From Bog-532 sp963833835 (GTDB lineage: Bacteria > Actinomycetota > Actinomycetes > Streptosporangiales > Streptosporangiaceae): 64,000 bases of DNA. The stretch spans positions 930,001 through 994,000 of the forward strand of contig CAWHZI010000016.1 of the NCBI GenBank assembly GCA_963833835.1, written 5' to 3'. The notes under the pieces were generated by a model. That model saw only the letters and a program-made list of their open reading frames with translations, was not told the origin of the DNA and did not search any database. A program made the translations under genes and the position numbers. Numbering within the stretch: position 1 is the first letter of the stretch; each line of letters starts with the position of its first letter. Positions 27,260 through 36,364 of this stretch are shown here, piece after piece.

Positions 27260-30200
27260 ATGTCGGTTACTCACGGTCAAAACAGACGCCGCAGGCTCTG
27301 GGGCCGGTCCGGGTTCGTGCTCGCGAGCCTGGTGGCCTGCTGCCTGCTGGCTGGGCCGCTGTCTGTGATCTTCCCGCAGGCGGCCGACGCGGCCACGGTG
27401 TCCGACAGCTTCGACCGGGCCAACGGCGGGCTCGGCAGCAACTGGACCACCACCCCGGGCACGGCGGCCCCGCAGATCTCCGGCAACACCCTGCACGCGG
27501 GGACGGCCGGCTCGCTGAACAGCGCCTACTGGAGCGCGAGCACGTTCGGCAGCGACCAGTTCTCCCAGGGCATGCTGCCCGCCAGCTCCGGCGGCAATTA
27601 CGGTCCCGGGCTGGCCGTCCGGCTGAGCGGCACCAAGGGTTACTTCCTCTGGTACGGCAATTCGGGCAACACTGTGTCGCTCTGGCGGATGGACAGCGCC
27701 TCCAGCTGGACCCAGCTCAAGGCCAGCGGCTCGCTCACCATCACCCCGGCCACCGACGTGTGGAAGATCCAGGTGGTCGGGTCCACGATCACCGGCTACC
27801 AGAACGGCACCCAGGTCGTGCAGGCCACCGACACCAAAATCACCGCGGGCAGCCCCGGGGTGTGGCTGTACTACGCGGCCAACCAGATCGACAACTGGTC
27901 CGGCGGGGACGTGGCCACCACGCCGCCGCCCACCACCTACTCGGTCGGCGGCACCGTGTCCGGCCTGGTTAGCGGCAGCCCGGTGGTCCTGCAGGACAAC
28001 GGCGGCAACGACCTCAGTGTCGCCGCCAACGGCACGTTCACGTTCAGCACCGCGCTGGCCGCCGGCGCAGCCTACGCGGTCACGGTCAAAACCAATCCCA
28101 CCGGCCAGACCTGCACCGTGGCCAACGGCACCGGCACGATCGCCGCCGCCAACGTCACCAACGTGGCCGTGACCTGCACCACGCCGCCGCCCGTCACCTA
28201 CTCGGTCGGCGGCACGCTGTCCGGCCTGGCCAGCGGGGGCACGGTGGTGCTGCAGAACAACGCCGCGAATGACCTGAGCGTCGCCGCCAACGGCGCGTTC
28301 ACCTTCGGCACCAAGCTGGCCGCCGGCGCCGCCTACAACGTCACGGTCAAGACCAACCCCACCGGCCAGACCTGCGCCATCGCCAGCGGCACCGGCACGA
28401 TCGCGTCGGCCAACGTGACCAACGTGGCCGTGACCTGCACGACCACTCCGCCCACCACCTACACCGTCGGCGGCGCCGTGTCCGGCCTGGCCAGCGGGGG
28501 CACGGTGGTGCTGCAGAACAACGCCGCGAATGACCTGAGCGTCACCGCCAACGGCGCGTTCACGTTCAGCACTGCGCTGGCCTCCGGCGCGGCCTACAAC
28601 GTCACGGTCAAGACCAATCCCACCGGCCAGACTTGCACCGTGGCCAGCGGCACCGGCACCATCGCCTCGGCCAACGTGACCAGCGCCGCCGTCACCTGCA
28701 CCACCCCGGGCGGGGGAGGCGGCGGCACCGGCGGGACCGGCACCGCCACCGACAACTTCAACCGGGCCAACGGCGCCCTCGGCGCGAACTGGACCGCCAT
28801 GTCCGACGGTGCGCTGACCATCGCCTCCCAGGTGGTCAAGGGCGGCAACGGCGCCTACAGCGGTGACATCCGCACCGCCGAGACCTACGGGGCCGACCAG
28901 TCATCCCAGGTCGAGGTGACATCCACCCAGCTCAGCGGCGGCCAGTGGATCGGGCCCGCGATCCGCGCCAGCAGCGGCGGCAGCAACCTCTACCTCGGCA
29001 TCTACTTCTGGAACGGTGGCAGCCCCGACTTGATGCTGTTCAAGCGGACCAGCGGCAGCTTCACCCAGCTCGGCTCCAGCTACCCGGTCAGCGCGCTGGC
29101 GGCCGGCACCCAGCTCACGCTGACCGCGGTCGGCTCGACTATCACCTTCGCGCAGAACGGTACGGCCCGGATCACCGCCACCGACACCAGCCTGACCAGC
29201 GGCGCGCCCGGCATCATGGCCTACGGCACCGGCACCGCCGACAACTGGGCCGGGAACAGCACCGGTACCGGCACCACTGGCCCGTACACCGTCGGCGGCA
29301 CCGTGTCCGGCCTGGCCAGCGGGGGCACGGTGGTGCTCCAGGACAACGGCGGCAATGACCTCAGCGTCACCGCCAGCGGGGCGTTCACGTTCAGCACCGC
29401 GCTGGCGGCCGGCGCGGCCTACAACGTCACGGTCAAGACCAGCCCGCTCGGCCAGACCTGCACCGTGGCCAACGGCACCGGCACGGTCGGCTCGGCCAAC
29501 GTGACCAGCGTCGCCGTTACCTGCGCCACCTCCGGTGGGGGCTCCGGCGGCACCAGCGGGCTGACCGTGACCTTCGCCGGTACCGACGCCAGCGGGGTCG
29601 ATTCCTACAACATGACCTCGGCCGAGGACGGCGGCAGCACCCAGACCACCCGGGTCCTGAAGCCGTCGAACCCGGCCGCCGGGGTCAAGCACAACTTCCT
29701 GTTCGTGCTGCCGGTCGAGCCGGACCAAGGCACCAGCTTCGGGGACGGCGTGGCCACCATGGCCGCGGCCAACGCCCAGAACCAGTACAACCTGACCATC
29801 ATCGAGCCGTCGTTCCCCACCGACCCGTGGTACGCCGACAATCCGACCGACTCCACCATGCAGTACGAGTCGTTCCTGACCACTCAGCTGGTGCCCTGGG
29901 TCAAGGCCAACCTGGCCACCACCGGCACCGAGCAGAACTGGCTGATCGGCTTCTCCAAGTCCGGGATCGGCGGCCAGGACCTGATACTTAAGCACCCGGA
30001 CCTGTTCTCGGTCGCCGCCACCTGGGACTTCCCGGCCGCGATGACCTCCTACGCTGGCGCCGACCCGTACGGCACCGTCGGCGGCGGCTCAGCCGGCAAC
30101 TACGGCACCGACGCCAACTTCCAGGCCAACTACCGGCTGTCCCCGTCGTTCCTGACCGCGCACAAGGCCCCGTTCACCAGCGCCAACCGAATCTGGATCG

Positions 30201-30373
30201 GCGGCTACAGTGCGTTCCAGCAGGACATGGCCAGCTACGACAGCCTGCTGACCCAGGCCGGCATCAAGCACACCACCGAGACCCCCACGCCGACGTCGCA
30301 CGCCTGGAATAGCGGCTGGGTCCCGCAGGCCCTGGCCGCGCTCGAGCAGGACAGTGCTGCCTTGGGCGGCTAG
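27260..30373 (+). CDS. Large secreted protein: two LamG-like domains, four repeats, C-terminal esterase domain
   Basis: 1037 aa. The signal peptide (basic RRRRLWGR, hydrophobic core, PQAADAA cleavage region) follows an ATG with GGCGGGGGG ahead. Order: concanavalin/LamG-like domain (about 45-225), three tandem 83-aa repeats (about 225-485), a second LamG-like domain (about 490-670), a fourth repeat (about 675-755) and an alpha/beta-hydrolase of esterase type (about 765-1037). The last has the nucleophile elbow GFSKSGIGG and a likely catalytic His in TSHAWNSG. The repeat (VSGLxSGxxVVLQ to GQTCTVxNGTGT) is a common extracellular module. It is probably a carbohydrate- or surface-bound esterase; the substrate is unknown. 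Confidence 0.8.
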   Translation: MSVTHGQNRRRRLWGRSGFVLASLVACCLLAGPLSVIFPQAADAATVSDSFDRANGGLGSNWTTTPGTAAPQISGNTLHAGTAGSLNSAYWSASTFGSDQFSQGMLPASSGGNYGPGLAVRLSGTKGYFLWYGNSGNTVSLWRMDSASSWTQLKASGSLTITPATDVWKIQVVGSTITGYQNGTQVVQATDTKITAGSPGVWLYYAANQIDNWSGGDVATTPPPTTYSVGGTVSGLVSGSPVVLQDNGGNDLSVAANGTFTFSTALAAGAAYAVTVKTNPTGQTCTVANGTGTIAAANVTNVAVTCTTPPPVTYSVGGTLSGLASGGTVVLQNNAANDLSVAANGAFTFGTKLAAGAAYNVTVKTNPTGQTCAIASGTGTIASANVTNVAVTCTTTPPTTYTVGGAVSGLASGGTVVLQNNAANDLSVTANGAFTFSTALASGAAYNVTVKTNPTGQTCTVASGTGTIASANVTSAAVTCTTPGGGGGGTGGTGTATDNFNRANGALGANWTAMSDGALTIASQVVKGGNGAYSGDIRTAETYGADQSSQVEVTSTQLSGGQWIGPAIRASSGGSNLYLGIYFWNGGSPDLMLFKRTSGSFTQLGSSYPVSALAAGTQLTLTAVGSTITFAQNGTARITATDTSLTSGAPGIMAYGTGTADNWAGNSTGTGTTGPYTVGGTVSGLASGGTVVLQDNGGNDLSVTASGAFTFSTALAAGAAYNVTVKTSPLGQTCTVANGTGTVGSANVTSVAVTCATSGGGSGGTSGLTVTFAGTDASGVDSYNMTSAEDGGSTQTTRVLKPSNPAAGVKHNFLFVLPVEPDQGTSFGDGVATMAAANAQNQYNLTIIEPSFPTDPWYADNPTDSTMQYESFLTTQLVPWVKANLATTGTEQNWLIGFSKSGIGGQDLILKHPDLFSVAATWDFPAAMTSYAGADPYGTVGGGSAGNYGTDANFQANYRLSPSFLTAHKAPFTSANRIWIGGYSAFQQDMASYDSLLTQAGIKHTTETPTPTSHAWNSGWVPQALAALEQDSAALGG
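27930..29530 (+). repeat. Four ~250-bp coding repeats in the secreted esterase gene
   Basis: Three tandem units begin near 27935, 28195 and 28455. A fourth, near 29283, follows the second LamG-like domain. Long blocks are nearly identical between units 2, 3 and 4 (for example around GGCCTGGCCAGCGGGGGCAC), implying recent duplication or conversion. Confidence 0.8.
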
Positions 30374-30431
30374 CGCCGCGGGCAGGCCCTCGGCGGCTGA
30401 CCCTGCGCAGCTGGCCGGTCCGTCCGACCCG

Positions 30432-33197
30432 TCAGGCCGGGCCGGTCACCACGTTGACGATCCGGCCCGGCACCACGATGATCCGCCGCACGGCCATCCC
30501 GTCCACGACCCGGCCGAAGTCCTCGCTCCCCGTGACCAGCTCCCGTACCGCGTCCTCACCGGCCCCGGCCGGGACCTCGACCGTGAACCGGACCTTCCCG
30601 TTGACCTGGACCGGCAGCTCCACCGTGGCCTGCGCCACCAGCGCCGGGTCAGCCGCCGGGAACGGCACGTAGGCCAGCGAATCGGGGTGGCCCAGCCGCT
30701 GCCACAGCTCCTCGGCGATGTGCGGGGCCAGCGGGGCGGTCATCAGCACCAGCGGCTCGGCCAGGGCGCGGGGGAGCGGGGCTGCCCCGGCGGTGCCACC
30801 AGTGAGGCGGGCCGCGTGTGAGGTCAGCTCCATCAGCCGGGCGATGGCCGTGTTGTAGTGCAGCGCCTCGAGGTCGGCCCGGACCACGGCGATCGTCTGG
30901 TGCAGCCGGCGCGCGGTCTCGCCGTCGAGCGGGTCGTCGCTGACCCGCACCTCGCCGCCGGCCTCGTCGATGATGGCGCGCCACAGCCGCTGCAGGAACC
31001 GGTGCACGCCGATGATGTCGCCGGTGTGCCAGGGCCGGTCGGCGTCCAGCGGGCCGGTGGCCATCTCGTACAGCCGCAGCGTGTCCGCGCCGTAGGTGTC
31101 GTAGATGTCGTCCGGGCTGACGCTGTTCTTCAGGCTCTTGCCCATCTTCCCCGACCGCCGGGTCACCGGGTGGCCGCGGAACGTGTAGCCGTCCGCCTCG
31201 TGTTCCACCTCGGCCGCGGCCACGTACATGCCGCGTTCGTCGGTGAACGAGTCGGCCAGGATGTAGCCCTGGTTGACCAGCCGCCGGAACGGCTCCCGCG
31301 TGGCCACGTGCCCCAGGTCGTACAGGACCTTGTGCCAGAACCGCGCGTACAGCAGGTGCAGCACGCCGTGCTCGACCCCGCCGACGTACAGGCCCACCCC
31401 GCCGTCCCCGCTGCCGGCCTGGTCCGGCACCATCCAGTACCGGTCGATTTCTGGATTAACAAACTCCCGATCATTGGTGGGATCCAGATAGCGCAGGTAG
31501 TACCAGCAGGAGCCGGCCCATTGGGGCATCGTGTTGAGCTCGCGCCGGTAGCGCCGCGACCCGTGGCCCAGATCCAGCGTGACCTCGGCCCAGTCCTCGG
31601 CCCGCGCCAGCGGCGGCACCGGGTCGCTGTCCTCGTCGCCGGCTTCCGGCTTGAACTCCGTCATCTCCGGCAGCAGCACCGGCAGCTGCGACTCAGGCAG
31701 CGCCACCGGCCCGTGCTCGTCGTAGACGATGGGGAACGGCTCGCCCCAGTACCGCTGCCGGGAGAACTGCCAGTCCCGTAGCCGGTAGGTCCGGGCCCGC
31801 CGCCCGTGCCCCGCCGCCTCCAGCCCGTCGATCGCGCCCGCCAGATCGCCCAGCCGCGCCGGATCCACCTTCCGCACCGGCAGCCCCATGACCTCGGCGA
31901 AGTCCCGGTCCCGCTCGTCGTGCGCGGGCACGGCCATGATCGCACCGGTCCCGTACCCGGCCAGCACGTAGTCCGCGAGGTAGATCGGGATCAGCTCCCC
32001 GGTGGCCGGGTTGAGCGCCGAGCGCCCGCTGAAGACCCCGGTCTTGGCCCCGGTACCAGCCGTCCGCTGTCGGTCACTCAGCCGCGACGTCGCCTCCTGG
32101 TACGCCCGCACCGCCCCCCGCACGCCGTCCGGCACGTCCGCGATCAGCTCAGCCACCAGCGGATGCTCCGGCGCCAGCACCAGGTAGGTGGCCCCGGTCA
32201 GCGTGTCCGGCCGGGTCGTGAACACCTCGATCACAGCGCCTGCCCCTGGGCCGGAACCAGTGACCGCGAACGTCACATAGGCCCCGTCGCTGGCCCCGAT
32301 CCAGTTCTGCTGCCGCCGCTTGATCGACTCGGGCCAGTCCAGCCCGTCCAGGTCGGCCAGCAGCCGTTCCGCGAACGCGGTGATCCGCAGCATCCACTGC
32401 TGCAGCGGCCGCCGGTAGACCGGGTAGTTGCCGATGTCGCTGCGGCCGTCCGGGGTGACCTCCTCGTTGGCCAGCACCGTGCCCAGCCCCGGGCACCAGT
32501 TGACCAGCTCCTGCGACCGGTAGGCCAGCCGGTACCCGTCCACCAGCTCCCGGCGCCGGGCCGGGTCCAACTCGGCCCAGCCGGCGTCGCCCGGCCCGTC
32601 ACCCGGCACTGCGCGCGCCCCCGACTCGAACTCGGCCACCAGCTCGGCGATGGGCCGGGCCCGCTCGGTCCGCTCGTCCACCCAGCTGTTGAAGATCTGC
32701 AGGAAGATCCACTGCGTCCAGCGGTAGAAGGCCGGGTCGGTGGTGGCCACCTCGCGCCGCTCGTCGTGGCCCAGCCCCAGCCGGCGCAGCTGCCGCCGCA
32801 TGGCCGACACGTTGGCCTCGGTCGTGAGCTGCGGGTGCTGGCCGGTGTCGATCGCGTACTGCTCGGCCGGCAGCCCGAAGGCGTCGTAGCCCAGCGCGTG
32901 CATCACGTGCCGGCCGTTCATCCGCTGGTACCGGGCCAGCACGTCGGTGCCGATATAGCCCAGCGGGTGGCCGACGTGCAGCCCCGCCCCGCTCGGGTAC
33001 GGGAACATGTCCAGCACGTAGAACGGGGCCCGCCCCGCCACCCGCTCGAACCCGCCGGCCAGCGGGCCGACCGGGTTCGGCGTGTGGAACGTGCCCTCGG
33101 CCGCCCAGCGGTGCTGCCACCGCCGTTCGATCTCCCCGGCCAGCCGCGGCCCGTACCGGAAGGGCAGCTCGTCGGCGGCCGGAGCCTCCTCAGTCAT
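30432..33197 (-). CDS. leuS: Leucyl-tRNA synthetase
   Basis: 921 aa, class I synthetase charging tRNA-Leu. The HIGH motif is HVGH (residues 74-77) in PYPSGAGLHVGHPLGY. The CP1 editing domain has FTTRPDTLTGATY and AVPAHDERDRDFA. The KMSKS loop reads KMGKSLKNS. C-terminal anticodon-binding helices and the leucine-specific C-terminal domain (FTVEVPAGAGEDAV) complete it. Its first 8 bp overlap the end of htpG, an unusual pairing that implies co-expression with the chaperone. Confidence 0.97.
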   Translation of the reverse strand: MTEEAPAADELPFRYGPRLAGEIERRWQHRWAAEGTFHTPNPVGPLAGGFERVAGRAPFYVLDMFPYPSGAGLHVGHPLGYIGTDVLARYQRMNGRHVMHALGYDAFGLPAEQYAIDTGQHPQLTTEANVSAMRRQLRRLGLGHDERREVATTDPAFYRWTQWIFLQIFNSWVDERTERARPIAELVAEFESGARAVPGDGPGDAGWAELDPARRRELVDGYRLAYRSQELVNWCPGLGTVLANEEVTPDGRSDIGNYPVYRRPLQQWMLRITAFAERLLADLDGLDWPESIKRRQQNWIGASDGAYVTFAVTGSGPGAGAVIEVFTTRPDTLTGATYLVLAPEHPLVAELIADVPDGVRGAVRAYQEATSRLSDRQRTAGTGAKTGVFSGRSALNPATGELIPIYLADYVLAGYGTGAIMAVPAHDERDRDFAEVMGLPVRKVDPARLGDLAGAIDGLEAAGHGRRARTYRLRDWQFSRQRYWGEPFPIVYDEHGPVALPESQLPVLLPEMTEFKPEAGDEDSDPVPPLARAEDWAEVTLDLGHGSRRYRRELNTMPQWAGSCWYYLRYLDPTNDREFVNPEIDRYWMVPDQAGSGDGGVGLYVGGVEHGVLHLLYARFWHKVLYDLGHVATREPFRRLVNQGYILADSFTDERGMYVAAAEVEHEADGYTFRGHPVTRRSGKMGKSLKNSVSPDDIYDTYGADTLRLYEMATGPLDADRPWHTGDIIGVHRFLQRLWRAIIDEAGGEVRVSDDPLDGETARRLHQTIAVVRADLEALHYNTAIARLMELTSHAARLTGGTAGAAPLPRALAEPLVLMTAPLAPHIAEELWQRLGHPDSLAYVPFPAADPALVAQATVELPVQVNGKVRFTVEVPAGAGEDAVRELVTGSEDFGRVVDGMAVRRIIVVPGRIVNVVTGPA

Positions 33198-35064
33198 CTG
33201 CGCCGGCCCCGGTCCCGGTCAGGGATCCGAGCAGATCGTTGAGCGCGGTCACGAACCCGGCCGGGTCGTCGATCCGCGCGCCCAGGGTCAGCACCGCCTG
33301 GCTGTACAGCACGTGGGCCCAGTCACCGAGCTGCGGGTCGTCCAGCCGGGCATTCAGCCGTTCCACCAGTGGGTGCTGCGGGTTGATCTCCAGCACCGGC
33401 TGGCTCGGCACGCCGGAGCCGCGCAGCCGCCGGGCCAGGTTCATCTCGATGTCCGGCTCGTTGGCCACGATGCAGGCGGGCGAGCTGGTCAGCCGGCTCG
33501 TCACCCGCACGTCGAACACCTCGTCGCCCAGGATCTCCTTGAGCTTGCCGGTGAGCCCGGCGAACTCGGTGCTGGCCTGCTCCTGGGCCCGCTTCTCGGC
33601 CTCGTCGGCCAGGCCGCCCAGGTCAGCCACGCCCTGGGCCACCGACTGCAGCCGCTTGCCGTCGAACTCGGGCAGGTTGGCCACGACCCAGCTGTCCACG
33701 GGCTCGCTCAGCAGCAGCACCTCCACGCCCTTGCTCCGGAACGCCTCCAGGTGCGGGCTGCTGGCCGCGGCCGGCCCCGGGGCCAGCAGGTAGTAGATCT
33801 TGTCCTGGCCCTCCTTCATCCGGGCCACGTACTCCGGCAGCGACACGTCCGGTCCGCCGGCCGAGGCGGTGGTGGTGAAGCGCAGCAGCTTGGCGATCTC
33901 GTCCCGGTTGGCGTAGTCCTCGGCCACCCCCTCCTTGAGTACCGCGCCGAACAGCGACCAGAACGTGGCGTAGGTCTCCGGCTCGTGCTCGGCCAGGTCG
34001 GCCAGCTGCTTGAGTATCCGCTTGACCGCGGTGGACCGGATGTGGCTGACCGCCCGGCTGCCCTGGAGCAGCTCACGGGACACGTTCAGCGGCAGGTCGG
34101 ACGAGTCGATGATGCCGCGGATGAACCGCAGGTACTGCGGCATCAGCTGGCCGTTCCCGTCCTCCAGGATGAACACCCGGCGGACGTGCAGCTTGACCCC
34201 GCGCCCGGAGTCCGGGATCCACAGGTCGTACGGCGCGGCTCCCGGGATGAACAGCAGCAGCGTGTACTCGTAGATGCCCTCGATCTTGCTGTGCAGCCAG
34301 GTCAGCGGGTCGCTGAAGTCGCCGGTGATGTGCTTGTAGAAGTCCCGGTACTCCTGGTCACTGATCTCGCTCTTGGACCGTGCCCACAGCGCCGACGCCT
34401 GGTTGACCGGGCTCTCCTCATCGCCCAGCAGGATGGGCAGGCTGATGTGGTCGGAGTACCGGCCGATGATCGAGCGCAGCCGGTAGTCGTTCAGCAGCTC
34501 GTCCTCGCCGTCCCGCAGGTGCAGCTCGATCGTGGTGCCCCGGCCCGCGACCTCCGCGGGCTGCAGCGTGTACTCGCCCCGGCCGTCGGACTCCCAGCGC
34601 ACCCCCTGGCCGGCCGCCAGCCCGGCCCGCCGGGTGGTCAGGACCACGTGGTCGGCCACGATGAAGGCCGAGTAGAAGCCCACGCCGAACTGCCCGATCA
34701 GTGAGGCGTCGCGCTGCTGGTCGCCGGTCAGCGTGTGCAGGAACTCCCGGGTCCCGGACTTGGCGATGGTCCCGATGTGCTCGACGACCTCGTCCCGGCT
34801 CATCCCGATGCCGTTGTCGGCGATGGTGATCGTGCGGGCTTCGGCGTCGAAGCTGACCCGGATCTGCAGCGGCCCGTCGGCCTCGGGTGATTCGCCCTGC
34901 CCCATCAGCTCCAGCCGCAGCCGGTCGATGGCGTCCGAGGCGTTGGAGACCAGCTCCCGCAGGAAGATCTCCTTGTTGCTGTACAGCGAGTGGATCATCA
35001 GATCGAGGATCTGGACCACCTCGGCCTGGAAGCTGTAGCTCTCCTGATCCGCCTGCGCCGTCAT
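33190..35064 (-). CDS. htpG: Molecular chaperone HtpG (Hsp90)
   Basis: 624 aa, GHKL ATPase chaperone dimer. N-domain motifs: SNKEIFLRELVSNASDAIDR, DNGIGM and GQFGVGFYSAF. The middle domain has NVSRELLQ with the conserved catalytic Arg and the C-terminal dimerisation domain is complete. The ATG at 35064 is chosen because SYSFQAEVVQILDLMIHS is the usual N-terminus and AGAGGCGG lies upstream; the frame is open another 40 codons. leuS follows with an 8-bp overlap. I saw no CIRCE or HAIR element upstream. Confidence 0.95.
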   Translation of the reverse strand: MTAQADQESYSFQAEVVQILDLMIHSLYSNKEIFLRELVSNASDAIDRLRLELMGQGESPEADGPLQIRVSFDAEARTITIADNGIGMSRDEVVEHIGTIAKSGTREFLHTLTGDQQRDASLIGQFGVGFYSAFIVADHVVLTTRRAGLAAGQGVRWESDGRGEYTLQPAEVAGRGTTIELHLRDGEDELLNDYRLRSIIGRYSDHISLPILLGDEESPVNQASALWARSKSEISDQEYRDFYKHITGDFSDPLTWLHSKIEGIYEYTLLLFIPGAAPYDLWIPDSGRGVKLHVRRVFILEDGNGQLMPQYLRFIRGIIDSSDLPLNVSRELLQGSRAVSHIRSTAVKRILKQLADLAEHEPETYATFWSLFGAVLKEGVAEDYANRDEIAKLLRFTTTASAGGPDVSLPEYVARMKEGQDKIYYLLAPGPAAASSPHLEAFRSKGVEVLLLSEPVDSWVVANLPEFDGKRLQSVAQGVADLGGLADEAEKRAQEQASTEFAGLTGKLKEILGDEVFDVRVTSRLTSSPACIVANEPDIEMNLARRLRGSGVPSQPVLEINPQHPLVERLNARLDDPQLGDWAHVLYSQAVLTLGARIDDPAGFVTALNDLLGSLTGTGAGADD

Positions 35065-35382
35065 CGAACATTCCGCCTCTCCGCGAGTCCCGGCCCATTC
35101 CGAACCGCCGGTCATTAATGATGTCAAGAAGCCCATCCCACCGGCGACAAGGACCGCTTGTTTCGCCCTTTCCGCCCCCAGCACAAAACGGGTCCCGCAG
35201 CCCGGCGAAACGCATTCACCGGCTTGCCGCCCTGCTGATACGGCCCCTGTCCCAGGCCAGAGCTTCAGTGGAGCGCTTGCAGTGATAATCCCCGCGGATG
35301 CTCCACCGAAGGCTCAGGGCCCGGGCCATCGACGTAGCGTTGAGGCGGACAGGATCAGGCTACGGTTTCAGGTGGCGAGCCC
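35065..35382. other. Divergent intergenic region htpG / PEP-mutase-family gene
   Basis: About 318 bp. It contains the palindrome TCATTAATGA (35112-35121), 48 bp upstream of htpG, a candidate operator. It also contains the conserved-loop hairpin (35263-35311), 72 bp upstream of the plus-strand gene. No coding frame was accepted. Confidence 0.5.
35263..35311 (+). other. Hairpin with conserved loop, copy 2
   Basis: CTTC (35263-35266) pairs with GAAG, GTGGAGC (35268-35274) with GCTCCAC (35300-35306), and TTGC (35277-35280) with GCGG by G-C and G-U pairs. The loop is AGTGATAATCCCC (35281-35293). The loop matches copy 1 at 1392-1404 in 12 of 13 bases, while most distal stem bases differ yet still pair. 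The element lies in the leader region of the downstream plus-strand gene. Confidence 0.55.
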
Positions 35383-36267
35383 ATGACGCACTCGGATGGA
35401 ACGACGACCCCCCGGACTCCCGGCGCCCGGCTGCGGGCGCTGCTGGCGACCGGCGAGCTGATCGTGGCGCCCGGGGTGTTCGACGGCATCTCCGCCCATC
35501 TGGTCCGGCAGACGGGGTTCAGGGCGGCCTACCTGACCGGGGCCGGCGCCGCCGCCTCCGGGTTCGGGCTGCCGGACATCGGACTGGTCACCGGGTCGGA
35601 GATGGCCGAGCGGGCCGGCATGATCGCGGAAGCCGTGGGGGATCTGCCGCTGATCGCCGACGCCGACACCGGCTACGGGGCCGCGATCAACGTGGTCCGC
35701 ACCGTGCGCGCCTACGAGCGGGCCGGCGTGGCCGCCATCCAGCTGGAGGACCAGGCCTTCCCCAAGCGCTGCGGCCACCTGCCGGACAAGGAGGTCATCA
35801 GCCAGGCCGAGTTCTGCGCCAAGCTGGGCGCCGCCGTGGACGCGCGGGCCGACGCGCTGATCGTGGCCCGCACCGACGCCCGCGCCGTGCTCGGCCTGGA
35901 CGCGGCCATCGACCGGGCCAACGCCTACGCCCAGGCCGGCGCGGACGTCATCTTCGTGGAGGCGCCCCGCACCGCGGCCGAGGTGGAGCGGATCGCCAAG
36001 GAGGTCGACGCCCCCCTGCTGATCAACCTGGTCCTGGACGGCCTGACCCCCGACGGCGGCCCGGAGTACCTCCAGGACCTGGGCTACGCCATCGCCATCC
36101 ACCCGGTCGACCTGTTCGCCGCGGCCGCCCACGGCATGATCGCCGCCCTCCAGGCCCTGGGCGGCACCCCGCCCGCCCACGTCGGCCGCGACCCGAAGTC
36201 CCTGTTCCAGCTGGTCGGCCTGACCGAGTGGCAGGCCCTCGGCGACGCCTTCACCGCCCAAGACTGA
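35383..36267 (+). CDS. Isocitrate lyase/PEP mutase superfamily enzyme
   Basis: 294 aa, the TIM barrel of the PEP mutase/isocitrate lyase family. Metal site DADTGYG, active-site loop LEDQAFPKRCGHL with the catalytic Cys of lyases (KRCGH), and IARTDARAVLG. The intact KRCGH loop favours a C-C lyase (methylisocitrate lyase-like) over a phosphonate mutase. No prpC/prpD or phosphonate genes are adjacent, so the substrate is open. The start follows AGGTGGCGAG. Confidence 0.85.
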   Translation: MTHSDGTTTPRTPGARLRALLATGELIVAPGVFDGISAHLVRQTGFRAAYLTGAGAAASGFGLPDIGLVTGSEMAERAGMIAEAVGDLPLIADADTGYGAAINVVRTVRAYERAGVAAIQLEDQAFPKRCGHLPDKEVISQAEFCAKLGAAVDARADALIVARTDARAVLGLDAAIDRANAYAQAGADVIFVEAPRTAAEVERIAKEVDAPLLINLVLDGLTPDGGPEYLQDLGYAIAIHPVDLFAAAAHGMIAALQALGGTPPAHVGRDPKSLFQLVGLTEWQALGDAFTAQD

Positions 36268-36301
36268 ACCTCGCCCCGCGCCGCTACCGGACCGCTCTCG
36301 A

Positions 36302-36333
36302 TTGGCGAAAATACTTGCTTTAGGTAAACTAAA
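36302..36333 (+). promoter_or_regulatory. Promoter with iron-box-like dyad upstream of the FUSC gene
   Basis: TTGGCG (36302-36307), 17 bp, TAAACT (36325-36330). The dyad TTTAG-GTAAA-CTAAA (36319-36333) overlaps the -10 and contains TTAGGTAA, as in the sites at 13005 (reverse strand) and 49367 (reverse strand). Confidence 0.45.
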
Positions 36334-36364
36334 TATCCATGAGCTTCCTGGCCTGCGTGAACCG

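Noticed and set aside
27937..28700. Tandem repeats as a mobile or CRISPR-like array
   Set aside because: Units are in frame, about 250 bp, and encode a known extracellular repeat module.
35065..35260. CIRCE or HAIR heat-shock element before htpG
   Set aside because: No TTAGCACTC-N9-GAGTGCTAA or CTTGAGT-N7-ACTCAAG-like sequence seen; only TCATTAATGA.
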